Shown here piece after piece: positions 1-5,093 of a stretch of DNA of 13,446 nucleotides; the first letter of the stretch is position 1, and each line of letters starts with the position of its first letter. A model generated the notes under the pieces. It searched no databases and was not told the DNA's origin. It saw nothing but the letters and a program-made list of their open reading frames with translations. A program made the translations under genes and the position numbers. Source of the DNA: Holosporales bacterium (lineage in GTDB: Bacteria; Pseudomonadota; Alphaproteobacteria; UBA3830; JAIRMZ01); assembly GCA_031255325.1 (NCBI GenBank), contig JAIRST010000015.1, positions 1 to 13,446 on the forward strand. Reading direction: 5' to 3'.

Positions 1-230
1 TACGGCATATATTACCCCCCCCCCCCCCTCCCCATGCAATTTAGCTAAAACTTTCGTTAATTTGCCTGTTCCGGCACCAACATCTGCAATTGCTATGTCA
101 GATGTTGGGAAACTCATATGCGTCCTTATTTTGTTAATAAGCGTCATATCGTAAGAAGGTCTATTGACATAATCTTTTGCTAAAGTTGAAAAGTCTCCAA
201 GTTCCGTAGTTCCGTAGTTCCGTATCTCAT
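1..230 (-). CDS. Class I SAM-dependent methyltransferase, 5' part only, frame-shifted by tandem repeat (candidate phase-variable gene)
   Basis: Read on the minus strand, one frame is open from 249 to the window edge and encodes a typical methyltransferase N-terminus: a DFSTLAKDYVNRPSYD segment, then motif I ADVGAGTGKLTKVL (about 97-53), which binds S-adenosylmethionine, then a Gly-rich turn from the G tract and a VIYAV strand just before the edge. That frame has no ATG, GTG or TTG before Met at 147. A good start exists at 230-228 (ATG preceded by AGGGA with an 8-nt spacer), but it is one frame off and gives a 16-residue peptide ending at TAG 182-180. Between ATG and body sit three octamers; removing one copy (or adding two) joins them exactly. 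The G tract at its present length keeps frame. Known: small class I methyltransferases of this kind often modify sugars or small metabolites; the substrate here is unknown. It could also be a decaying pseudogene. Confidence 0.72.
15..28. repeat. 14-nt homopolymer (C on plus, G on the coding minus strand)
   Basis: Fourteen consecutive C, followed by T and four more C (to 33), interrupt the methyltransferase right after its SAM-binding motif. On the coding strand the tract reads as glycine codons and, at 14 nt, stays in frame with the downstream VIYAV strand. A G tract of this length is a classic slippage hotspot; gain or loss of one base would cut the protein off after motif I. The exact length may be unreliable because long homopolymers are difficult to sequence. 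Confidence 0.85.
200..223. repeat. Three tandem copies of an 8-bp unit (AGTTCCGT on plus) inside the methyltransferase 5' end
   Basis: Perfect copies lie at 200-207, 208-215 and 216-223, 5 bp downstream of the putative ATG (230-228, minus strand). Because 8 is not a multiple of 3, each gain or loss of a unit changes the reading frame. Copy numbers 2, 5 and 8 join the ATG to the methyltransferase frame; 3, 4, 6 and 7 do not. Tandem repeats of this kind are known substrates for slipped-strand mispairing. Confidence 0.9.
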
Positions 231-238
231 TTTTAAAA

Positions 239-243
239 TCCCT
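239..243 (-). promoter_or_regulatory. Shine-Dalgarno AGGGA supporting the methyltransferase ATG at 230
   Basis: AGGGA (243 to 239, minus strand) lies 8 nt before ATG 230-228. It is the only well-spaced ribosome-binding site near the 5' end of this gene, and so argues that translation begins on the far side of the octamer repeat. Confidence 0.5.
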
Positions 244-414
244 ATATTTTTATACTCCATCTCGAGATAAAAAAGAATATATTAATTTTAGGAATTTTCC
301 ACTTAAAGATGGTACCCTCTAGTTAGCATTACAAAATTAAGATGGTGCCATTTCCATGAGTGTAGATTATTAAAGTATACTGTATATATCACGAAGCTTT
401 TCGTGGGAGCGTTT

Positions 415-438
415 CAAAAATTGCTCATCGTTGCGATG
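415..438 (-). terminator. Possible weak rho-independent terminator behind the atp genes
   Basis: On the minus strand CATCG (438-434), a 3-nt loop CAA and CGATG (430-426) form a short perfect stem, followed after AGCAA by five T. It lies about 60 nt after the stop of the last atp gene, where an operon terminator would be expected. The stem is only 5 bp, so the call is tentative. Confidence 0.3.
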
Positions 439-496
439 GTGTATATCTAATATCATTATTGTCAATCGCTGCAAAATATCTCATTAATAGATGTTA

Positions 497-976
497 TTAA
501 ATATCTCGTGTTTCTAATGCTTTCTGAACGTCTGTCCAACGAATCGCATCCACAGAAAAAGGTGCTGGCGTATATATCTTTTGAGCATGCAGGATGATTT
601 GTTCAGCGAGCGTATGAATGATATGCGTTTTTATAGAAGCTTCAAGGGCTGCAAGCTGCTCTGCATGATTTTTTTCAGCGATCCGTGCCATGTCTTCAAT
701 TGAGATCGTATGAGCGCGTTTACGCGCTTCTAAATTGTGTTTGGTTTCTTCTTTTAAGGTAGCTATATCTTGCTGCACTTGTGCCGTACGGGCTGTTAGC
801 CGTTTTTGAATATCTTGCGCTTCTGCTTTTAAAGCTTCCGCTTCCTTGAACTGATCTGCAATATCTTCTCGATACTTATCTACCATACCCACAGCAATGG
901 AGTAAAGCTTCTTTCCGAAAAGAACAAAAAAAGTCAAAAAAGAAAGAAATACCCAAAAGCTAGCATCTTCCAACAC
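497..976 (-). CDS. atpF: F0F1 ATP synthase subunit b
   Basis: Subunit b forms half of the peripheral stalk that holds the F1 head against rotation. The 159-residue protein has one N-terminal membrane segment (about residues 5-22, WVFLSFLTFFVLF) ending in Lys-Lys, then a long charged Ala/Lys/Glu/Gln-rich helix (about 30-130) typical of b subunits. It begins with GTG at 976, one nucleotide after the TAA of the preceding b' gene, with a GAGGAG ribosome site at the end of that gene, so translation is probably coupled. It is the last gene of the F0 cluster. Of the two b-type genes, this one follows b', the usual order in alphaproteobacteria. Length is normal for the family. Confidence 0.9.
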   Translation of the reverse strand: MLEDASFWVFLSFLTFFVLFGKKLYSIAVGMVDKYREDIADQFKEAEALKAEAQDIQKRLTARTAQVQQDIATLKEETKHNLEARKRAHTISIEDMARIAEKNHAEQLAALEASIKTHIIHTLAEQIILHAQKIYTPAPFSVDAIRWTDVQKALETRDI

Positions 977-977
977 T

Positions 978-1556
978 TTAACACTCCTCTTTCTTTAAAG
1001 GTGATGGTACACTCCGCGTACGTAAGGGAACTTTTTTAACTACTTTCGCTACTTTGCTTTTTGAAGGAGGTAGAACTTTTTCCTCTGTAAATAGGCTTAT
1101 ACGTTTACGTCCCGTCTTTGTATCTCCTTTACTCATCTCTTCCACTGCTGCTTCACTTAAAGTGATGACGTCTTTTTGCGCTTTTGAAAGAACACTTTCT
1201 GCCGCTTTTTGAAGAGCTTGCACCGCTTCTGTATGCTTTTTAGTGTATAAAAATTGTAACTCTCCCTCACGCGTTTTAAGGTGCTCTTTCAACTGCGCAA
1301 GCTCTTGTGAGAAAATGTCACGAACTTCTTGCTGCGCAGCGTGCAAAGCGGCTTCTGCTTGTTGTTCTTTTTGCTGTGCTTCCTGTTGCATTTTACGCGC
1401 TTCTGCAAGAAGAGTAGAAAGCTTTTCCTCTCTATTTTTCAACGTTGCTGCAAGACGCGGCACGATAATCCACCGTGCTGTACAAAAGAAGGCAGAAAAC
1501 GAAACAAGCAACCAAAAAAGCTGTGCAGGATACGTCGCAACATCCAGTTGAGGCAT
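978..1556 (-). CDS. atpF': F0F1 ATP synthase subunit b' (second b-type stator subunit)
   Basis: Many alphaproteobacteria and all cyanobacteria use a b/b' heterodimer in place of two identical b subunits. The N-terminus MPQLDVATYPAQLFWL is characteristic of b', followed by one membrane helix (about 11-28), a RWIIVPRL boundary and a coiled-coil helix rich in Glu, Gln, Ala and Lys (about 38-142). Unlike a typical b', the chain continues with about 48 residues of basic, Pro/Ser-containing tail (about 145-192; TGRKR, then several KV/KK groups, ending LKKEEC). The ATG at 1556 has an AGGGGGAG ribosome site about 7 nt upstream and lies 22 nt after atpE. The subunit would act at the inner membrane. 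Confidence 0.9.
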   Translation of the reverse strand: MPQLDVATYPAQLFWLLVSFSAFFCTARWIIVPRLAATLKNREEKLSTLLAEARKMQQEAQQKEQQAEAALHAAQQEVRDIFSQELAQLKEHLKTREGELQFLYTKKHTEAVQALQKAAESVLSKAQKDVITLSEAAVEEMSKGDTKTGRKRISLFTEEKVLPPSKSKVAKVVKKVPLRTRSVPSPLKKEEC

Positions 1557-1578
1557 GTGTCTCTCCCCCTTTCGCGTC

Positions 1579-1803
1579 CTATTTAAAGAGAATAAGAAAG
1601 GCGATCAGTAGCGCAAATAAAGCAATAGCTTCGGTCATAGCAAAAGCCAAAATACCAACAGAATTTAACTGCTCTTTTGCTGAAGGGTTTCGAGCGACAG
1701 AACTTAACCATGTGGAAAAAATATTCCCAAGGCCAAGCCCAACTCCGCAGAGCGCAATAACAGTTATCCCTGCGCCAATATAACGGGCTGATTCCGGATC
1801 CAT
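1579..1803 (-). CDS. atpE: F0F1 ATP synthase subunit c (proteolipid)
   Basis: Subunit c oligomerises into the rotor ring that carries ions through the membrane. The 74-residue protein is a helical hairpin: helix 1 with the glycine-rich GVGLGLGN stretch (20-27), polar loop R38-N39-P40, and helix 2 with the ion-binding carboxylate Glu58 in FAMTEAIALF. The residue after Glu is Ala, not the Ser/Thr seen in sodium-binding c rings, so proton coupling is likely (inference from known ligand sets). It has the strongest ribosome site of the cluster, GAGGAGG just before the ATG at 1803, matching the need for many c copies per complex. It lies 29 nt after atpB. Length is normal. Confidence 0.96.
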   Translation of the reverse strand: MDPESARYIGAGITVIALCGVGLGLGNIFSTWLSSVARNPSAKEQLNSVGILAFAMTEAIALFALLIAFLILFK

Positions 1804-1832
1804 ATATTCCTCCTCGTTAAAAATCCATAAAC

Positions 1833-2564
1833 CTAGTGCTCCATGTAAATCGCATCATGGAGATACACGCAAGTTAAAACACTAAACACGTACGCTTGCA
1901 AGACAGCAACAAGCAATTCGAACGCTGTTAATGCAACATTGACGAACATGGGCGTTAACCCAAAGAAAACGCCAAGACTTACAGAGAAGCCGGCAAAGAC
2001 TTTGATCATAGTGTGTCCCGCCATCATGTTCGCAAAAAGCCGTACCGCAAGACTGAAGGGGCGCGAAAAATAAGAAATAATCTCGACAGGTACAAGCAAA
2101 AGCAATACAGGCACAGGGACTCCTTGAGGAGCAAATGTGCGTAAAAATTTTACACCATGTCGCGCAAATCCCACCAACGTAACAACACAAAAAACAAAAG
2201 CCGCCAGCCCAAAGGTAACAATAATGTGACTTGTAAAGGTGAATGTGTAAGGCAGCATGCCGAAAACATTGCCTCCAAGAATGAAGAAAAATACTGAAAA
2301 CACAAACGGGAAAAAAGCATACCCTGCTGTTCCAATATTTTCGTCAATAAGTTGTGCAATTGTTTTATACCCAAGCTCTACGATAGCCTGTACCCGGCGT
2401 GGAATTAAACTTTGTTGGCGCGCTCCCCAAATAAACACTGATAAAATTAAAATGCTGCTAAGAATCATCGCAAGGGCGGCGTTTGTAAACGATACATCCA
2501 CACCTCCTACAGAAAGAGAAACAATAGGGTCAATCTCAAATTGGTGAAGTGGCTGCTGTGACAC
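1833..2564 (-). CDS. atpB: F0F1 ATP synthase subunit a
   Basis: Subunit a forms the two half-channels that feed protons to the c ring. The 243-residue, strongly hydrophobic protein has about five to six membrane segments. The essential arginine is Arg175 in the signature SLAVRLFANMMAGH (171-184), and the final helix carries the conserved Glu216/Gln223 pair (ELLVAVLQAYVF). Other family marks are NVFGMLPY (99-106) and a C-terminal YLHDAIYMEH. The start is GTG at 2564, preceded by AAGGAAAG, 15 nt after the atpI stop; no ATG lies near the expected N-terminus. All key residues are present and the length is usual for alphaproteobacteria. Confidence 0.95.
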   Translation of the reverse strand: MSQQPLHQFEIDPIVSLSVGGVDVSFTNAALAMILSSILILSVFIWGARQQSLIPRRVQAIVELGYKTIAQLIDENIGTAGYAFFPFVFSVFFFILGGNVFGMLPYTFTFTSHIIVTFGLAAFVFCVVTLVGFARHGVKFLRTFAPQGVPVPVLLLLVPVEIISYFSRPFSLAVRLFANMMAGHTMIKVFAGFSVSLGVFFGLTPMFVNVALTAFELLVAVLQAYVFSVLTCVYLHDAIYMEH

Positions 2565-2579
2565 AACTTTCCTTTCTTA

Positions 2580-2858
2580 TTAAGAACGAGGCTTCTTATT
2601 TACTAAACGAAAAACGTTTACAAATCCAGTACAAATTCCAACCAAGAACATTATGACGAGTCCGTAAGGATAGGTATGCCAATATTTATCCACCGCAATA
2701 CCCAGCAACATGTTGGCCGCCACCCCTGAAAAAAACTCAATACCTCCTCGAATAAGAGGATTTTCTTGGCGAGAAAGGCCAACTCTGCGTGTATAATAAG
2801 GTGTTTTAAGGCGATTTTCCAGATGCTGTAAACGGGTTTCAAATGACTTATCTTCCAT
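2580..2858 (-). CDS. atpI: AtpI-like ATP synthase accessory membrane protein
   Basis: AtpI-type proteins are small membrane proteins encoded first in atp operons; in some bacteria they help assemble the c ring or are linked to magnesium supply, but they are not core subunits. This 92-residue form has a charged N-terminal part (1-35) and two membrane segments (about 38-56 and 65-85) with the family-like glycines and an Asp after helix 1 (GIAVDKYW). I chose ATG at 2858, which has GAAGAG 7 nt upstream; a TTG at 2873 would add five residues. The start overlaps the end of the preceding thioredoxin-fold gene by 11 nt, indicating co-translation. Identification rests on position plus topology and is less firm than for the other atp genes. 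Confidence 0.8.
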   Translation of the reverse strand: MEDKSFETRLQHLENRLKTPYYTRRVGLSRQENPLIRGGIEFFSGVAANMLLGIAVDKYWHTYPYGLVIMFLVGICTGFVNVFRLVNKKPRS

Positions 2859-3489
2859 TAATGATCTCTTCAAGTTTTAACAAAGAAAGAGCTCCCTCAT
2901 AGACTTGTCCTTTAACCACAAAAGAAGGCACAGCAGAAAGGTTAAAATGTTCCTCTGCCTCAAATCTACGAAACAAGAGCGCTTTAGAAAAAGACGTCTT
3001 GGATAATAAAGAGTGGCGCATTTGCGCGGAAATGCCAAAGGTTTCGAATAAAGTAAACAGGTGCGCCGGCATAAAGATCCAGTCTTCCTGTTGAGCAAAA
3101 AGGACTTTCAGGACGGGAAAATAGGCAGAAATTGGCAAACTTCTGAGCAATGTAAATCCATCCAAAGAAATTTTATCATCAGGAAATTCACAGAAAACAA
3201 GGCATAAACGCCCGGTATCTAAGTATTTTTTTTGCAATTCCGGCAGGATTTTTTGCAAAAAAAGACGGCAATAGCGGCACGTCAAGGAATAATAATAAAA
3301 GATACGTACCGGTGCTTGAGGATTACCCAAAATAATCTCAGAAGGGGCTTTCAAAGGAATATGAAGCAATCGACGGATGCGCCATTCGTGTGCATAAGAA
3401 AGATGATGGGTAATAATGTGCGCTCCAACTATGCCTAAGGTAAAACATACAAGGCTTATTCGTAAAAGTGCTTTTCGCTTAGATGTCAC
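2848..3489 (-). CDS. DsbA-like thiol:disulfide oxidoreductase, membrane-anchored or secreted
   Basis: The 213-residue protein starts with a basic stretch (KRKALLR) and a hydrophobic segment (about 10-28), which is either a signal peptide or an uncleaved anchor, so the domain should be periplasmic. The thioredoxin-like domain begins near 50: beta strand VRIFYYYS, active site Cys71-Arg-Tyr-Cys74, a helical insertion (about 105-180) and the cis-proline loop SAVPSF (Pro188). This is the DsbA/Thioredoxin_4 architecture used to form or shuffle disulfides in exported proteins. Its exact role is not readable from sequence. The start GTG at 3489 overlaps the stop of the upstream dciA-like gene (GTGA), so the pair is translationally coupled. 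No other Dsb partner is encoded in the window. Confidence 0.85.
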   Translation of the reverse strand: MTSKRKALLRISLVCFTLGIVGAHIITHHLSYAHEWRIRRLLHIPLKAPSEIILGNPQAPVRIFYYYSLTCRYCRLFLQKILPELQKKYLDTGRLCLVFCEFPDDKISLDGFTLLRSLPISAYFPVLKVLFAQQEDWIFMPAHLFTLFETFGISAQMRHSLLSKTSFSKALLFRRFEAEEHFNLSAVPSFVVKGQVYEGALSLLKLEEIINGR

Positions 3490-3932
3490 TTTAGGTACCT
3501 TTCAAGGCGCTTTAAAAGCGTTTCAAGCGAAGTATCTTCTTCCATGTCATCTTCTTGTGCTGTATGCGTTATAGGCGTTTCCACAACAGGGGGCGCAATA
3601 TAACTGACCGGATGCAAGAAAAATTGATGCACGCAAGGATGACCAAAATATTGATTGATGCGCGCGATAAGTTTGGTTGTGTTGTAGCGTATCTCAAGTA
3701 CTTGTTCCCTGAGTACTTGAACATGTAAAATTGTTTGACCATTGGAGGATGCTTGTAATCTAATGGGAAGAGTAGAACGTGCATAATGTAGGCCAATCAT
3801 ATCTCCCCACGATAAGAAAATATCAGCGGAATGCAATCCGTGCTTTTTTAGAATCGGACGGCAGACACCACGTGCTATATGGCTTATGGAGGTACATGCA
3901 GACGCGTAAGGAGTAGAACGCCTATGCTCCAC
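3486..3932 (-). CDS. dciA: DUF721 / DciA-like replicative helicase operator
   Basis: DciA proteins are the ancestral bacterial partners that help DnaB load at the replication origin in species lacking DnaC or DnaI. The 148-residue protein shows the DUF721 pattern: an N-terminal helix (HIARGVCRPILKKHG, 18-32), a tryptophan-containing DIFLSWGDMIG segment (37-47), and an alternating strand region (about 55-85, LPIRLQ...ILHVQV). It ends in an acidic linker and a charged helix. The start is GTG at 3932 with AAGGAGG 4 nt upstream; this overlaps the first 9 nt of the divergent mutY. No alternative Met lies near the conserved part. The family is weakly conserved, so the symbol is by similarity of pattern and context. 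Confidence 0.75.
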   Translation of the reverse strand: MEHRRSTPYASACTSISHIARGVCRPILKKHGLHSADIFLSWGDMIGLHYARSTLPIRLQASSNGQTILHVQVLREQVLEIRYNTTKLIARINQYFGHPCVHQFFLHPVSYIAPPVVETPITHTAQEDDMEEDTSLETLLKRLERYLK

Positions 3933-3943
3933 GATTCCTCCTT
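3909..3943. promoter_or_regulatory. Back-to-back ribosome sites for overlapping divergent starts of mutY and dciA
   Basis: On the plus strand AAGGAG (3909-3914) precedes mutY ATG 3924 by 9 nt. On the minus strand AAGGAGG (3943-3937) precedes dciA GTG 3932 by 4 nt. Each Shine-Dalgarno lies inside the other gene's coding sequence, so no space remains for an intergenic promoter. Both 5' untranslated regions and promoters must overlap the opposite gene. Confidence 0.7.
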
Positions 3944-5012
3944 ACTTTTCCAATATGTTTTAAAAGGCACGATAACACAAGCGCTTCTTAACTGGTACGG
4001 GCACTATGCGCGAAAATTGCCGTGGCGTGCGCCGTACGGCAAGCTTCAAGATCCCTATATCGTTTGGATTTCCGAGTCTATGCTACAGCAAACAATGGTA
4101 GCGACGGTAGAACCTTATTTTGCTCGTTTTATGACAGCCTTTCCAACACTTGTAGATTTAGCGCGCGCTTCTTTGGATGATGTCTTACGTTTGTGGCAAG
4201 GTCTTGGGTATTATTCTCGCGCCCGTAATATACATTATACCGCTCATATCTTGCTCAAGGACCATGAAGGAATGTTCCCAAACAATGCACAACATTTGCA
4301 GGAATTGCCTGGTATAGGTCCTTATACAGCGGCTGCCATTGCCTCTATGGCTTTTGGTGAACCTGTTGTTGCGATGGATGCTAATGTAACGCGCGTGATA
4401 GCCCGTCTTTTTGCTTTATCTGACCGGAAATATTGTGCACAACATGCACAAAATTTATGCCCTGCAAAATATCCTGGAGATTTTAATCAGGCACTTATGG
4501 ATCTTGGAGCGCAATACTGTCGTGCCCATCAAGTGGTATGCACGTTGTGCCCATTAGAAATGTTTTGTTTGGCGTATCGAGAAAATCAGCCTTTCATGTA
4601 TCCTTATCCCAAAGAAAAAGCTGAAAAACGCACACGTTATGCTCTGTTTTTTTGTGCACTTTCCGGCGGACATCTTTTACTGGAGCGCAGACCAGAAAAA
4701 GGGTTACTCGGCGGACTTTACGGGTTACCCACAACGCCATGGACGGAAACTCTACAAAATACAACGCCTATCGATACGCCCATTAAAACTGTCCAATGGC
4801 TGTTGTTGCATGAAATAACACATACCTTTACACATTTTCGATTGCACGCGCACATCCTATACGCACAAGTTCCTTGGCGCGAAAAAGGCAATGAGGAAAG
4901 ATTTTTATGGGTTCCCTACACGCAACTTGCGCATTACGGCATACCAACGGTATTCAAAAAAGCTCTCAAACACGACCTCATTGCGAAAATAAGCAAAATA
5001 CAAAAAGAATAA
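3924..5012 (+). CDS. mutY: A/G-specific adenine glycosylase MutY
   Basis: MutY removes adenine mispaired with 8-oxoguanine, preventing G:C to T:A mutations. The 362-residue protein has the full set of marks: catalytic Glu51 in SESMLQQT, helix-hairpin-helix LPGIGPYTAAAIA (128-140), catalytic Asp152 in AMDANVTRV, and a [4Fe-4S] site with Cys199, Cys206, Cys209 and Cys215 in the C-x6-C-x2-C-x5-C spacing. The C-terminal NUDIX-like domain, which recognises 8-oxoG, runs from about 235 and includes the HTFTHFRLH loop (300-308; E. coli has FSH where this has FTH). The ATG at 3924 is favoured over one at 3879 by its AAGGAG site and by homology beginning after it. The gene stands alone, convergent with the cation transporter. 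Confidence 0.95.
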   Translation: MLHDSSLLFQYVLKGTITQALLNWYGHYARKLPWRAPYGKLQDPYIVWISESMLQQTMVATVEPYFARFMTAFPTLVDLARASLDDVLRLWQGLGYYSRARNIHYTAHILLKDHEGMFPNNAQHLQELPGIGPYTAAAIASMAFGEPVVAMDANVTRVIARLFALSDRKYCAQHAQNLCPAKYPGDFNQALMDLGAQYCRAHQVVCTLCPLEMFCLAYRENQPFMYPYPKEKAEKRTRYALFFCALSGGHLLLERRPEKGLLGGLYGLPTTPWTETLQNTTPIDTPIKTVQWLLLHEITHTFTHFRLHAHILYAQVPWREKGNEERFLWVPYTQLAHYGIPTVFKKALKHDLIAKISKIQKE

Positions 5013-5021
5013 TTTTATACC

Positions 5022-5045
5022 ATTATTGAATAGTAATATATTTTT
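5022..5045 (+). terminator. Possible AT-rich terminator after mutY
   Basis: ATTATT (5022-5027), loop GAAT and AGTAAT (5032-5037) form a 6-bp stem with one G-T pair, followed by ATA and five T (5041-5045), ten nucleotides after the mutY stop. The stem has no G:C pairs, so it is weak. Confidence 0.27.
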
Positions 5046-5093
5046 AGGATTTTAAAAGTTTACTATAAATCACTCTAACCCCCGATAGGATCG

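Larger units (their letters stand above)
231..496. other. Non-coding region between the atp genes and the methyltransferase
   Basis: No convincing coding frame is present. It holds, from right to left, a hairpin with a T run (see 415-438), a perfect 6-bp stem with a 4-nt loop at 390-405, an 11-nt direct repeat AAGATGGT(A/G)CC at 306-316 and 339-349 (33-bp period), and a perfect 10-bp palindrome ATCTCGAGAT at 259-268. A promoter for the methyltransferase should lie here, but I cannot identify convincing -35 and -10 boxes. Confidence 0.5.

Noticed and set aside
440..465. Consensus-like -35 TTGACA (465-460, minus) with TATACA (445-440)
   Set aside because: The spacer is only 14 nt, and the site would lie just downstream of the atp genes and before a hairpin; not convincing as a promoter.
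1243..1783. Open frames on the plus strand across the b' and c subunit genes
   Set aside because: Cys/Ser-rich, without ribosome sites or family resemblance; antisense shadows of the conserved atp genes.
2859..2873. TTG start for atpI
   Set aside because: The ATG at 2858 has a better-spaced GAAGAG site and is a stronger codon; the difference is only five residues.
3879..3923. Upstream in-frame ATG for mutY
   Set aside because: It lacks a ribosome site and adds 15 Arg-rich residues unlike MutY; the ATG at 3924 has AAGGAG at 9 nt and begins near the conserved domain.
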